Origin: Aestuarierythrobacter sp037968495
Lineage (GTDB): Bacteria > Pseudomonadota > Alphaproteobacteria > Sphingomonadales > Sphingomonadaceae
Length of the DNA stretch: 54,595 nucleotides
Assembly (NCBI GenBank): GCA_037968495.1
Contig: JBBKVP010000016.1
Location: forward strand, 1 to 54,595
Direction: 5' to 3'
Shown: positions 24,487 through 34,176 of the stretch, piece by piece
Layout of the letters: every line of letters begins with the position of its first letter
Position numbering within the stretch: position 1 is the first letter of the stretch
Made by a program: the position numbers and the translations under genes
The notes under the pieces: model-generated
Told to the model about the DNA's origin: nothing
The model's input: only the letters and a program-made list of their open reading frames with translations
Database searches by the model: none

Positions 24487-26022
24487 CTAGCCCGCAGCCG
24501 CAGCGGCCTCATATTCATCACGCAGCTTGCGTTTGTAGAGCTTGCCATTGGCTTCGCGGGGCAATTCAGCGCGGAAGTCGATCTGGCGCGGCAGTTTCAG
24601 GCGGGCGAGCGGGCCGCCGAGGAATTCGAGCAGTTCTGCGGCCAGCGCGTCCCCGGCATCTGCCATATTGGCGGGCTGGACCACCGCAACAACGCGTTCG
24701 CCCATGTCGGGATCGGGCGCACCGATCACAGCGGCGTCCTGCACCTTGTCATGCGTGATCAGCAGGTTTTCGATTTCCTGCGGGTAGATGTTTACCCCGC
24801 CGGATATGATCATGTGGCTCTTGCGGTCGGTTAGATAGAGGAAGCCTTCCTCATCGACTTTCCCGATATCGCCTAGCGTCGTCCAACCATGCTTATTGGT
24901 TGCCTCCTGCGTCTTTTCAGGGTCGTTGTGATAGGCGAATTTCTGTTCCGAAGCGAAATGGATCAGGCCGATTTCACCGATTGGTACATCCTCGCCTTCC
25001 GCGTCGCAAATATGTAATTCGCCGAATATGGGCCGCCCGACCGTGCCCGGGTGGGTCAACCAATTTTCGCTGGTTACCATGGTCATTCCGTTGCCTTCGC
25101 TGCCGGCATAGTATTCGAGGATGATCGGCCCCCACCATTCGATCATCGCACGTTTGACGTCGGGCGGGCATGGAGCCGCGGCATGGATTGCCCGCTTGTG
25201 ATGCTGCAAATCGTAACGCGTCCGCACTTCCTCGGGCAGTTTGAGCATGCGAACAAAATGGGTGGGCACCCACTGGGTCGTATCAACATTGTATTTTTCG
25301 ATTGCCGCAAGCGCGCCCTCGGGATCGAATTTCTCCATTACGACTACAGTTCCGCCGAACCGGTGGACGGTCGTTGCCCATATCAGCGGTGCAGCGTGAT
25401 AGAGAGGCCCGGGCGCCAGATAGATGCAGCTGCCATCCGAGGGAACGCCCATCATATGGGTCATTACCATGGCAAGCGGAGGCACCGCCATAAGGGCAGG
25501 ATCAGCGGGCGGAGCGGGCTTTATGCCCTTTGGGCGTCCGGTAGTACCGGAGCTATAAAGCATAACCGCACCCACGCTCTGATCACTGATTGGCTCAGCA
25601 GGATAGGATTCAATGATCGCCTCGGCATCTTCGGCATCGCCGCTATCGAAGATCAGTAATTGAGTGCCTGCACTTTCCTTGCGGAGGCCATTCGTCATCG
25701 CGCCAAACCGTGTCGAGGTGATTACAATCTTCGCGCCGCTATCGGACAGGATGTAAGCCGTTTCGGCAGCGGTGAGATGGGTTGAAACCGGGACCAAGAT
25801 GACACCGGAACGCTGGGCGCCCCAAAAGATCGGAAAGTATTCCAACCGGTTTTCGAGGTAGACTGCGATGACATCACCAGCCTTCAGGCCCTTTGCTCGC
25901 AGCATTTGTGCAAATCGGTTGGCCGTCTCGTCCAGTTCACCAAAGGAAATGCTCTCACCGCTTCCCGCCATAATTGCTGCGGGGTGATCGGGTTTATCTT
26001 TAGCGTGCTGGATCGGGTGCAT
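24487..26022 (-). CDS. Fatty-acid/acyl-CoA ligase (AMP-forming)
   Basis: The 511-residue adenylate-forming enzyme should join CoA to a carboxylic acid. The AMP-binding motifs are LYSSGTTGRPKG near residue 160 and YYAGSEG near 300. Others are GWTTLGDIGKVDEEGFLYLTDRKSHMIISGGVNIYPQEIEN near 380 and the C-terminal catalytic Lys in LPREANGKLYKRKLRD. Substrate is not evident; medium-chain fatty or aromatic acids are both possible. It stands alone, tail-to-tail with nrsF with no intergenic bases, so readthrough from the bufferin operon would be antisense to it. Confidence 0.88.
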   Translation of the reverse strand: MHPIQHAKDKPDHPAAIMAGSGESISFGELDETANRFAQMLRAKGLKAGDVIAVYLENRLEYFPIFWGAQRSGVILVPVSTHLTAAETAYILSDSGAKIVITSTRFGAMTNGLRKESAGTQLLIFDSGDAEDAEAIIESYPAEPISDQSVGAVMLYSSGTTGRPKGIKPAPPADPALMAVPPLAMVMTHMMGVPSDGSCIYLAPGPLYHAAPLIWATTVHRFGGTVVVMEKFDPEGALAAIEKYNVDTTQWVPTHFVRMLKLPEEVRTRYDLQHHKRAIHAAAPCPPDVKRAMIEWWGPIILEYYAGSEGNGMTMVTSENWLTHPGTVGRPIFGELHICDAEGEDVPIGEIGLIHFASEQKFAYHNDPEKTQEATNKHGWTTLGDIGKVDEEGFLYLTDRKSHMIISGGVNIYPQEIENLLITHDKVQDAAVIGAPDPDMGERVVAVVQPANMADAGDALAAELLEFLGGPLARLKLPRQIDFRAELPREANGKLYKRKLRDEYEAAAAAG

Positions 26023-26112
26023 AGTTAGCCTCTCTCGCCGCGACTCTTGTCAGTCGCTGGTCTGGGGGCGAGTTTAATCGTTCGCTTAAATCCCGCAATA
26101 GGTCGCATAAAG

Positions 26113-26144
26113 AAAAAGGCGGCAGGATCGCTCCCGCCGCCTTT
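26113..26144 (-). terminator. Rho-independent terminator after the M23 peptidase gene
   Basis: On the minus strand a 9-bp stem (26136-26144 with 26115-26123) is followed by T residues (complement of A at 26113-26117). It lies 40 bases beyond the peptidase stop codon. Confidence 0.8.
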
Positions 26145-26183
26145 CAAGACATCCTCTCCGATGTCGTAACTCTGTAAGCTAGC

Positions 26184-26873
26184 TCAGTCGCCGCCTTGGC
26201 CGCCCGTTCCCGTGGCAAGTGCGTAAGCTTGCTGGGCTTCGCTTTCGACCATGTAAGGAATTGGGTTTACGGCTTTGCCGTCAATGCGCACTTCATAATG
26301 AAGATGCGGACCAGTGGAGCGACCTGTTGAACCGACATAGCCGATCAGGTCGCCCTTCTCCACGCGGCTGCCAGCGGAGACAGCAATGCGCGAGAGATGC
26401 GCGTAACGTGTTTCAAGATTGGCACCGTGGTCGAGCTTGATGAATTTGCCGTAGCTGCTGAAGCGCTGGGCCATTTCAACATACCCATCAGCAGTTGCAT
26501 AGACCGGGGTGCCGGTCGGGCTGGCGAGATCGACACCCTTATGTGCGCGGCGGCCACCAATCACGGGATGTGTGCGCATGCCGTAAGAACTGGTGAGCTT
26601 CGTATTTTCAACCGGCATACGCGAAGGAATGGAAACCTTCACTGTCGGAGCCGACCTACCCTGCTCTATCGTAGACCAGCTGGCAAAGATTTCACGAAAT
26701 TCGCGGTCGCCAATGGAGAGCGGTGCAGGAGCGGTATTCACGGCATGAACCGAGGCTTCTGCGGAAACTGCTGGCGCTTCGGCTATGGCCGGGCTTGCAC
26801 CGATTGCGAAAAACGCTGCGCCAACAGTCGCAAATGCGACATTAAAGCGGCGAATGAACTTACTTACTATCAA
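26184..26873 (-). CDS. M23-family (LytM-type) peptidoglycan endopeptidase
   Basis: The 229-residue exported protein has a signal peptide (about residues 1-31, ending AIA) and one M23 metallopeptidase domain (about 95-215). The zinc ligands are visible as HKGVDLA (His and Asp) and HLHYEV (His-x-His), and HPVIGGRRAHKG and GYVGSTGRSTGPHLHYEV are family hallmarks. It should cut peptide cross-links in the cell wall. The active site is complete, so it is probably an enzyme rather than an EnvC-type activator. The gene stands alone with a terminator behind it. Confidence 0.92.
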   Translation of the reverse strand: MIVSKFIRRFNVAFATVGAAFFAIGASPAIAEAPAVSAEASVHAVNTAPAPLSIGDREFREIFASWSTIEQGRSAPTVKVSIPSRMPVENTKLTSSYGMRTHPVIGGRRAHKGVDLASPTGTPVYATADGYVEMAQRFSSYGKFIKLDHGANLETRYAHLSRIAVSAGSRVEKGDLIGYVGSTGRSTGPHLHYEVRIDGKAVNPIPYMVESEAQQAYALATGTGGQGGD

Positions 26874-27244
26874 TGTATCCCGTCCTTATGATCTCGCGAC
26901 AAATGCATGCCGCGGTCACCCCCGGAGACCCACCAAGCTATGCGTAACATCGCAAAACCTGCCGGTTCGAATCTTGCTCTGAGACTATACGGAACCCCCC
27001 GCCGCCTCGTTGATGATGAGTTATGCGGGCAATTATTAATCTAGCAACAAGAACCTGAAGGTCCCGCGACAAACTGCCTGCAAGACGCGCCGAGTCGTTG
27101 AACCGCAGGTTAACGCGCCCGCAAAAGTAGGTTTTTGTTAACCATTTTTGGGAGTTTTCAGGCGATTCATTGCATTCTGTGGAAAGAGCCAAAATGGCCT
27201 TGCACCGCAATCGGCGGCCGCCACCTTTTCCGTCAAGTGGCGGA
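26874..27244. other. Intergenic region upstream of the M23 peptidase gene
   Basis: This 371-bp stretch lies between the end of bcp and the start of the M23 peptidase gene, both on the minus strand. It should contain the peptidase promoter, but I could not place one. GGTTCGAAT near 26961 looks like a tRNA T-loop, but no stem or tRNA fold surrounds it. No gene is supported. Confidence 0.5.
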
Positions 27245-27730
27245 TCACAGAGCTTTTGCAGTCCCCAGCACTTCAGCGGCGTGACCATTGACCTTCACCT
27301 TGCGCCAAACCTGAGCAATCTTGCCGTCGGCATCGGCGAGGAACGTGCTGCGCTCCATGCCCATATATTCGCGGCCATACATCTTCTTCAGCACCCAGAT
27401 GCCCAGCGCATCGGCCAGACCGTCCGTCTCAGGATCGGAAGCTAGCGGCGCGGCAAGCTCGTGCTTAGCGATGAACTTCGCATGTTTCTTGGGTGGGTCT
27501 TTGCTTACGCCGAGTAGCGCGACGCCTGCTTTGTCGAACTCGGGCTTGAGCTCGGTAAAGTCCTTGTTCTCGGTCGTGCAACCGGGCGTGTCGTCCTTGG
27601 GATAGAAGAACAGCACCAGCGGCTTTCCCGCGAAATCCGATGGCTTCACACTGCTGCCATCGGGGGATTCCATTGCTACGTCGGGAACTGCATCACCAAT
27701 GTCGGGGCGGTTATCTGCGTTGGCACTCAT
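27245..27730 (-). CDS. bcp: Thiol peroxidase of the BCP/PrxQ type
   Basis: The 161-residue peroxiredoxin reduces hydroperoxides. The peroxidatic Cys lies in FFYPKDDTPGCTTENKDF near residue 48, with the PxxxT/SxxC pattern intact. The resolving Cys five residues further on, found in E. coli Bcp, is absent (Asn there), so it may work as a 1-Cys enzyme or use another thiol. ATG 27730 (MSANADNRPD) is chosen because it overlaps the glnE stop as ATGA, and the longer frame lacks support. It is the second gene after glnE. Confidence 0.92.
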   Translation of the reverse strand: MSANADNRPDIGDAVPDVAMESPDGSSVKPSDFAGKPLVLFFYPKDDTPGCTTENKDFTELKPEFDKAGVALLGVSKDPPKKHAKFIAKHELAAPLASDPETDGLADALGIWVLKKMYGREYMGMERSTFLADADGKIAQVWRKVKVNGHAAEVLGTAKAL

Positions 27731-30435
27731 GATCCAATCTCCAATGTCGTGCCGAATATGTCGGCCCATGACTGTGCAACCCCATGCCGCGCTTCCGAGG
27801 CTGCTTTCAAGAGGCTGTCATAGTCTTTGTGCCCGCAGGCGCGCGCAAGAGCCGCCTGTGCTGGCGCCGGAGGATCCTGCGCGTCGGGCGCAAGCAGCCG
27901 CACTGCTACCAACATGCGGGTCATCAAATCATAGGCACCGCGCATTGTTTCGGGCAGCAGGCCCTGCTTGATCAGCCGGGAAATCGCCGGTGCAAGGTTT
28001 GCGGAATATGCGGTCCGGTCGCGCAATTGCAGATAGTGCACCATAAATTCGAAGTCGATCAGCCCGCCGCGCTTCAGCTTCATATCAAGCGGGCCACGCG
28101 GCGTCTTATGCGCCGCCATTTCGTCACGCATCTTGAGGACTTCGGTCTTAAGCTGTTCGGGATCGCGCTCGATCTGCAGAACACTGGCGACAATCTCATC
28201 CAGCTTGGCACGCGCCTTGGGCGTGCCGGTCAACGCACGGGCGCGGGTCAGAGCCATATGCTCCCAAGTCCAAGCCTCTTCACGCTGGTAACGCGCAAAT
28301 CCGTCCAAGCTCACCGCTAGCGGCCCCTGAGCGCCCTGCGGCCGCAGCCTAGTGTCGACCTCATACAATGCACCTTCCGCCGTGGGCACACTCAGCGCCG
28401 CAATTACGCGCTGGGCAAGGCGGTTGAAATATAGTGTCGCGCCGAGCGGTCTTTCTCCGTCTGATTCCGCTGATTGATCCCCGTCATATATAAAGATAAC
28501 GTCGAGATCGGATGCGTGGGTGAGCGAGCCACCACCGAAACGCCCAAGGCCAACAATGACCAGCGAAGCGCCCGCAATGCGGCCATGACGCTGGGCAAAT
28601 TCGTCCTCGGCGTCCTTTGCCGCCACTTCAAGCGCCGCCTCGGCTGTGCGCGACAATGCGTCGCCAATCGCTAGCGGATCATTGGCGGCCCCGATAAGCT
28701 GGACACCCAGGGCAAAGCGCGTTTCACCAGTTACAATCCTGATCCGGTCGAGCGCATGTTCATAATCATCACCGCGTTCGCGGCGGGCCATCTTCGCAGC
28801 GATTTCGCTTACGTTGCCGGGCAAGTCGAAGGCGCTGTGGTCGATCAAACGGTCTAGCAGCTCGGGCCGGCGGCCCAGCATATCTGCAAGGAACGGCGAC
28901 AGGGTTAGCACCGATGCAAGCTGGTCGATCAGCGCAGGGCGGGCCTCCAGTAGTCGAAACAAATTCACTGCGCTTGGCAGCTTCACCAACAGGCTTTCCC
29001 AGCGCAGCAAAGCTCGGTCCGGATCAGGCGCATCAGCAAAGGCAGTCAGCAAGGCGGGCAGGACAGCATCGAAAGCGGCGCGCGCTGCTTCGCTGCGGAG
29101 CGCACGGACTTTGCCCTCGCCCCAGCCTCCAATCCGTTTGGCCAAGTCTTCCGGGTTTGCGTATCCTAGCTCTTCTAGATGCGCAGCGAGACCAGAACTG
29201 CGCCGTGACAGAGCGGGTGCGACTTTCTGGTTGTCCGTCACATCGACCAGCGAATCGAAACGCGAGCCAACCGCGTCGGTAATTGCGCGCAGCTCATCAA
29301 TCAGCGCCTTGCCATCCGCCAGTCCGTCAAGCCGCGCTACCGAATCCAGCGCTGAGGGATCACCCGGCAGTGAATGCGTCTGCCGGTCCGCCACCATTTG
29401 CAGACGGTGCTCGATTGCGCGCAGCCGGTCGTAAGAATTGCCGAGCAGCAACGCATCCTGCGCTTTGATCCGCCCGGCTGCCGCAAGTGCATCAAGCGCT
29501 GCGCGCGTGCCCCGAACTCGGAGCGATGGGTCGCGCCCCCCGTGGATCAGCTGATGCGTCTGTGCAAAAAACTCGACCTCGCGAATGCCGCCGCGTCCGC
29601 GTTTTACATCATATCCCGGACCGGGTTCACGCGGGCCATCATGATTGTCCCTAATCCGGCTGGTTAGCCGCCCAATTTCCTCGATTGCACCGAAATCGAG
29701 GTTACGGCGCCAGATGAAAGACCGAATCGCATCAAGAAATTCCTCGCCCATTGGCACATCGCCAGAGGCCGAGCGTGAGCGAATAAATGCCGCCCGCTCC
29801 CATGCCAAGGCGCTGGATTCGTAATGGGTGAGCGCAGCCGCGCAAGACAATGCGGGCGGGCTGACTTCGGACGCAGGTCGCAGCATCAGATCGACACGAA
29901 AAACATAACCTTCCGCCGTCTGCGCTGACATCGTCTGGAGCACCTGCCGCGCATAACGCTGTGCAGCCTCCGCCGGATCGTCCCGCTCTCGGCAAGGCAA
30001 TGTGCCTGGGTCATACAACAAGATGGGATCAATGTCGGAGCTGTAGTTGAGTTCCTGCGCGCCATGTTTGCCCAGTGCCAGGGCGACAAAGCCGCGCGGC
30101 ACAGTGTCGGGCATCCGTTTCAGAATAGCGTCGCTAATCGCGGTATCGAGCGCGCGGTCGGCGAAGGATGACAGCTCGCCCATCACCCGAGTTAGATGGA
30201 ATGCGCCTGCCAGATCGCCAATCGCCAATGCAGTCGCCAGCGCACGCTTCTCTCGCCTGAGCGCAACTCCAACATCTGTGGCCCCGATCCCGGCATTCCG
30301 CGCGAAAGCCATCGCGCCTTCGCCGTCGCCAGCCGCTAACAATTCGGTCAGGTCAGTCTGTTTCGCCAGCGCATCGTTCAGAAACGGAGAGTGAGCGCGC
30401 GCGCGCTCAAGCGCATCCTGCCAATCAGTTGTCAT
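27727..30435 (-). CDS. glnE: Glutamine synthetase adenylyltransferase/deadenylase
   Basis: The 902-residue bifunctional enzyme adds and removes AMP on glutamine synthetase in response to PII. Two nucleotidyltransferase domains are visible. The N-terminal deadenylase domain has LGKHGAQELNYSSDIDPILLYD near residue 105 with RGRGGIREVEFFAQ near 265. The C-terminal adenylylation domain has LGRFGGGSLTHASDLDVIFIYD near 635 with KRGGLIDFEFMVHYLQL near 800. Both keep the paired Asp residues. ATG 30435 (MTTDWQDAL) is preferred over a start 12 codons upstream. It fits with gltBD and GDH elsewhere in the window as nitrogen control. Confidence 0.95.
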   Translation of the reverse strand: MTTDWQDALERARAHSPFLNDALAKQTDLTELLAAGDGEGAMAFARNAGIGATDVGVALRREKRALATALAIGDLAGAFHLTRVMGELSSFADRALDTAISDAILKRMPDTVPRGFVALALGKHGAQELNYSSDIDPILLYDPGTLPCRERDDPAEAAQRYARQVLQTMSAQTAEGYVFRVDLMLRPASEVSPPALSCAAALTHYESSALAWERAAFIRSRSASGDVPMGEEFLDAIRSFIWRRNLDFGAIEEIGRLTSRIRDNHDGPREPGPGYDVKRGRGGIREVEFFAQTHQLIHGGRDPSLRVRGTRAALDALAAAGRIKAQDALLLGNSYDRLRAIEHRLQMVADRQTHSLPGDPSALDSVARLDGLADGKALIDELRAITDAVGSRFDSLVDVTDNQKVAPALSRRSSGLAAHLEELGYANPEDLAKRIGGWGEGKVRALRSEAARAAFDAVLPALLTAFADAPDPDRALLRWESLLVKLPSAVNLFRLLEARPALIDQLASVLTLSPFLADMLGRRPELLDRLIDHSAFDLPGNVSEIAAKMARRERGDDYEHALDRIRIVTGETRFALGVQLIGAANDPLAIGDALSRTAEAALEVAAKDAEDEFAQRHGRIAGASLVIVGLGRFGGGSLTHASDLDVIFIYDGDQSAESDGERPLGATLYFNRLAQRVIAALSVPTAEGALYEVDTRLRPQGAQGPLAVSLDGFARYQREEAWTWEHMALTRARALTGTPKARAKLDEIVASVLQIERDPEQLKTEVLKMRDEMAAHKTPRGPLDMKLKRGGLIDFEFMVHYLQLRDRTAYSANLAPAISRLIKQGLLPETMRGAYDLMTRMLVAVRLLAPDAQDPPAPAQAALARACGHKDYDSLLKAASEARHGVAQSWADIFGTTLEIGS

Positions 30436-30549
30436 GAAGTTATCTCTGCACCGCGCAAATGGTGCGGGCAAGGTCGGCTAGACTTGCTCCAGTCATTGCG
30501 ACCTGCCAGATTGGGGGCAATCACATATTCCTTGAGAGGGTACTCTTAT

Positions 30550-32232
30550 ATGATCCGTCAATTCCTAGCCGCTGGCGCAGCCCTGTCGCTCGCCGCCTGC
30601 AACCAGATCGGCGGCGATGCTGCCTCCGCCGAACTCGACATCCCAGAAGTCACAGTGCCTGAAATCTCGCTCGATACGATGAAATCCGCAACCAAAGAGC
30701 TATCGTCCGATGCATATGAGGGCCGGATGCCGGGCACCCCGGGTGAGGAAAAAACGCTTGCCTATCTGGTTGCACAATTCGAGGCCGCTGGCCTGAAGCC
30801 GGGCAACGGAGACAGCTGGTTCCAGGACGTGCCGCTGGTTGAAATCACAGGCAAGGATTACGCCCCGCTGACTGTGAAAGTCGGCGATGAAACGATGGAG
30901 CTGACTTACAGCGACGACTGGGTCGGCGTATCCTACCGCGAAGAACGCTCCACCAAGATCGAGAACAGCGACATCGTGTTTGTCGGTTATGGCATAAACG
31001 CCCCAGAAAAAGGCTGGAACGATTACGAAGGCGTAGACATGAAGGGCAAGACGGCCCTTATCCTCGTCAACGATCCAGACTTTGATACCGAGGGGCTGGA
31101 CGGTCCATTTAATGGCAAGGCAATGACCTATTACGGCCGCTGGACCTACAAATATGAAGAAGCCGCCCGTCAGGGCGCAACCGCCGCAATCGTGATCCAC
31201 GATACAGAGCCTGCATCCTATGGCTGGAACGTAGTTTCGACCAGCTGGTCAGGCGGGCAAGGCTATGCGCAGCGCGGTGATGGCGGTGCTGGCCAGACAG
31301 TCATGAACGGCTGGGTCCAGAAGGGCGTGGCCGAGAAAATCCTCGCGGCGAGCGGTCAGGATTTCGCTAAATTGTCGGCGGCGGCCAAGGTCAAGGGCTT
31401 CAAGCCCGTACCGCTCAAGGCCAATATCTCCACCAGCTTCACCAATGACATTCGCAGCTTCACGACGAAGAACTTCATCGCGATGCTGCCTGGGTCCGAG
31501 GCGCCTGACGAGTATGTCTTGCACACCGCCCATTGGGACCATTTGGGCCGCTGCGCAGTCGGCGAGGCTGACGAAATTTGTAACGGCGCCATCGACAATG
31601 CCACCGGGACTGCGGCGCTGATCGCGCTGGCTCAGGCCCACTCCAAGGCTGGTCCGACCCGCCGCACGCAGGTCTTTCTCGCGGTAACTGCGGAGGAACA
31701 GGGGTTGCTCGGTTCAGAGTATTACAGTGCCTATCCTGTCTTTCCGCTTAGCCAAACCGTTGGCGGCGTGAACCTCGATGCGCTGTCGCTCGCCGGTCCC
31801 GCCAAGGATGTGATCATCGTTGGCCCCGGCAAATCTCAGCTCGACACTTATCTCGAAACCGCGCTGTCGGCAGAGAGCCGCATCGGAACGCCCAACCCCG
31901 TTCCGGAAGCAGGCTATTTCTACCGCTCGGATCACTTCAGCTTCGCCAAGCGCGGTCTGCCGATGCTCTATGTCGAAGGCGGCGAAGACCTCGTCACCGG
32001 CGGCACGGAAGCAGGCAAGGCTTGGCAGGACGCCTACCGCGAAAACGCCTATCACGCGCCAGCCGACGAATATGACGAGAACTGGGATTGGAGCGGCGTC
32101 GAGCAAGACCTGCGCATCTATTACCGGCTTGGCCGTATGCTGGGCGACAGCACATCATGGCCCAATTGGAACGAGGGCGATGAATTTCGCGCGCTTCGTG
32201 ACGAGGCCTGCGCTGCCGACGGCGGCTGCTGA
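30550..32232 (+). CDS. M28-family zinc peptidase, lipoprotein
   Basis: The 560-residue protein begins with a lipoprotein signal ending in LSLAACNQ. A PA-like insertion lies at about 130-280 (IVFVGYGINAPEKGWNDYEGVDMKGKTALIL), and the M28 aminopeptidase domain at about 310-530. Zinc ligands are recognisable: His and Asp in HTAHWDHLG, Asp in GAIDNATG, Glu-Glu in TAEEQGLLGSEYY, and His in YRSDHFSFAKRGLP. It should remove amino acids from peptides in the periplasm. A GAGAGGG ribosome site precedes ATG 30550; a longer frame upstream is not signal-like. Agmatine deiminase follows 26 bp later. Confidence 0.9.
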   Translation: MIRQFLAAGAALSLAACNQIGGDAASAELDIPEVTVPEISLDTMKSATKELSSDAYEGRMPGTPGEEKTLAYLVAQFEAAGLKPGNGDSWFQDVPLVEITGKDYAPLTVKVGDETMELTYSDDWVGVSYREERSTKIENSDIVFVGYGINAPEKGWNDYEGVDMKGKTALILVNDPDFDTEGLDGPFNGKAMTYYGRWTYKYEEAARQGATAAIVIHDTEPASYGWNVVSTSWSGGQGYAQRGDGGAGQTVMNGWVQKGVAEKILAASGQDFAKLSAAAKVKGFKPVPLKANISTSFTNDIRSFTTKNFIAMLPGSEAPDEYVLHTAHWDHLGRCAVGEADEICNGAIDNATGTAALIALAQAHSKAGPTRRTQVFLAVTAEEQGLLGSEYYSAYPVFPLSQTVGGVNLDALSLAGPAKDVIIVGPGKSQLDTYLETALSAESRIGTPNPVPEAGYFYRSDHFSFAKRGLPMLYVEGGEDLVTGGTEAGKAWQDAYRENAYHAPADEYDENWDWSGVEQDLRIYYRLGRMLGDSTSWPNWNEGDEFRALRDEACAADGGC

Positions 32233-32258
32233 GCGCTGCTGACTAGCGAGACCGATTC

Positions 32259-33233
32259 ATGTCCTACCGGATGCCGCCCGAATGGGCGAAGCAAGACTGG
32301 CTGTGGATCGGCTTCCCTCATGACGGCGACGAGTGGCCGGGCTTTCTAGGCAGTGCTCAGGAGCAGATTGCTGCATTCGCTAATGCTGTTGCTGATAGCG
32401 GGCAGGAGGTTCGCCTGCTGGTCCGCGACACTGCCAATGAAGCGCACGCAAAGGAGTTGGTAAGCGCGGCAGTCAAGCTGAAGCGCAGGACTTACGGTGA
32501 TATCTGGCTGCGCGATACCGGGCCGTTAGTGCTGTGTGATGGCGACAATCGAAAGGCGATGCGCTTTGGATTCAACGGCTGGGGCGAGAAATATTTAATG
32601 GATGGCGACCAAACCATCGGGACCGAATTGGCTGCTGATGCGGGGCTGGAATTGGAGGTCGCAGACTGGATACTGGAAGGCGGTGCCATCGACGGTGACG
32701 GCACGGGTTTAGTTGTTGCGACCGAACAATGCCTGCTCAACCCCAATCGCAATCCAAGCCTTTCGCGCGCCGATATCGAAGCACGCCTGAGCCGCGATCT
32801 AGGCTTCGACCGCGTGCTGTGGCTCGGCGAGGGACTGGTCAACGACCACACTGACGGTCACGTCGATAATCTCGCGCGGTTCGTGGCTCCGAACGTCCTC
32901 GCCTTGCCGCGCGCCAACGGCAGCGATGATCCCAATACCGCGATCTATGCCGATGCCAAGTCTCGCGCCGATGCCTTTGGCGTGACCGTCGCCGAAATTC
33001 CTTCGCCGGGATTGATCGAACGCGGTGGCGAGGTCGAACCAGCGAGCTATGCGAATTTCGCGATCACTTCCCAACTGGTCGTAGTGCCGACATTTGGCAG
33101 CCCGCATGATACCGACGGTGTTGCAGCAATTGCCTCGCTTTTCCCCGACCGCGACGTTATCGGCTTGCCTGCGAGCGCAGTGCTTGCGGGCGGCGGCGGA
33201 TTCCATTGCGCCAGCCAGCAAATACCGTCTTAG
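32259..33233 (+). CDS. aguA: Agmatine deiminase
   Basis: The enzyme hydrolyses agmatine to N-carbamoylputrescine and ammonia, feeding putrescine synthesis. The 324-residue protein has the deiminase fold motifs WIGFPHDGDEWPG near the start, GDIWLRDTGPLV near 80, WILEGGAIDGDG near 140, NDHTDGHVDN near 195 and the nucleophile Cys317 in AGGGGFHCASQQIP. It is about 40 residues shorter than the E. coli-type protein but has all catalytic segments. It lies just behind the M28 peptidase gene. No carbamoylputrescine amidase is in the window. Confidence 0.9.
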   Translation: MSYRMPPEWAKQDWLWIGFPHDGDEWPGFLGSAQEQIAAFANAVADSGQEVRLLVRDTANEAHAKELVSAAVKLKRRTYGDIWLRDTGPLVLCDGDNRKAMRFGFNGWGEKYLMDGDQTIGTELAADAGLELEVADWILEGGAIDGDGTGLVVATEQCLLNPNRNPSLSRADIEARLSRDLGFDRVLWLGEGLVNDHTDGHVDNLARFVAPNVLALPRANGSDDPNTAIYADAKSRADAFGVTVAEIPSPGLIERGGEVEPASYANFAITSQLVVVPTFGSPHDTDGVAAIASLFPDRDVIGLPASAVLAGGGGFHCASQQIPS

Positions 33234-33275
33234 CACTCTTAATGCTTCGTTAGGATTATGCCGCGACAATGCAGA

Positions 33276-33398
33276 ATGGCCAAAGCTATTGCTCTAGTTC
33301 GCGACACGCGCAGCGCCACAGCGAACATGCTGCGGAGCGCGATTGTGACCAGCTGCGCCGCAGCGCTAATCCTGGCCGGAACTGCTCTTCCATTCTAA
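33276..33398 (+). CDS. Possible small membrane protein (40 residues)
   Basis: A short frame encodes 40 residues: a polar N-terminal half with several Arg (AKAIALVRDTRSATANMLR) and a hydrophobic C-terminal helix (SAIVTSCAAALILAGTALPF), ending at TAA. That layout is typical of small single-span membrane proteins. There is no strong ribosome site at ATG 33276; an in-frame ATG at 33258 has TAGGA just before it. It fills the gap between aguA and the convergent tauE-like gene. I do not recognise it, and chance cannot be excluded. Confidence 0.35.
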   Translation: MAKAIALVRDTRSATANMLRSAIVTSCAAALILAGTALPF

Positions 33399-33417
33399 AG
33401 ACTTAGGTCTTCCAAAA

Positions 33418-34161
33418 TTAGAGCAGTTTGATGAGTGCCGCGATGGCTGTGGCGCCTAGGACCGTCACTGTAAACGTGCGCCAGACTTTGTCGCTGACCT
33501 TCCCGAACGCCAGCGTGCCGAGGTAATTGCCGACCAGGACCACGGGAAATAGCAAAGCGCCGAGGCCAACAAGTCGCCACTCCATTACACCAATCGCCAC
33601 GCCCGAACCGATGCCAGCCGTTGCGGCAATCGTGAAGATCAGCAGCATCGAAGCACGAGCGATTTCTTTCGGTATCTCGCGGCCTAGATAATAGGGCACC
33701 ACGGGTATACCTGGCATTCCGGCAAATCCGGTTAGCAACCCGCTGCTGAGACCAGTCAGTCCGGTATTCACCTTGCCCGGCAAATCCGCAGGCCTGCGTG
33801 GTAATAATACCACCGCAAACGCTGACAGCGCGCAAATCGCGATCAGCATTCTCGCGAGATCGAGCGGCGTGGCTTCCAAAGCCATCAGCCCCACAGGCGT
33901 GCCGATGATCACCAACAGGCCAATCTTCCACGCCGAGCTTTCAGCCTCACGCATCAAGCGGCGCAATTCGCTGAGTCCAATCAGCAGCGCGACAACGTTG
34001 GTCGCCAGCACTGCTTCAACAGGTGTAATCGCAAGCGCCAAAACGGGCACCAGCAGGATTGCGAGTCCAAACCCCGCCAGCCCGCGGATAAACGCCGCCG
34101 CCAATGTGGCAGCAATCGCTACTGCTATCTGGAGAGCGGTAAAACCTGCGAGCAGTTCCAA
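33418..34161 (-). CDS. TauE/SafE-family (TSUP) membrane permease
   Basis: The 247-residue membrane protein has about eight hydrophobic segments and the TSUP signatures AAFIRGLAGFGLAILLVPVLAL in the first half and TGLSSGLLTGFAGMPGIPVVPYYL in the second. These proteins export or import organosulfur compounds or sulfite; the substrate here is unknown. The start is TTG at 34161, 15 bases after the thrS stop and on the same strand, so it is probably co-transcribed with thrS. Confidence 0.86.
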   Translation of the reverse strand: MELLAGFTALQIAVAIAATLAAAFIRGLAGFGLAILLVPVLALAITPVEAVLATNVVALLIGLSELRRLMREAESSAWKIGLLVIIGTPVGLMALEATPLDLARMLIAICALSAFAVVLLPRRPADLPGKVNTGLTGLSSGLLTGFAGMPGIPVVPYYLGREIPKEIARASMLLIFTIAATAGIGSGVAIGVMEWRLVGLGALLFPVVLVGNYLGTLAFGKVSDKVWRTFTVTVLGATAIAALIKLL

Positions 34162-34176
34162 CTGGTCAGGCTCTGA

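Noticed and set aside
26955..26980. GGTTCGAAT resembling a tRNA T-loop
   Set aside because: No pairing T-stem, acceptor stem or anticodon arm surrounds it.
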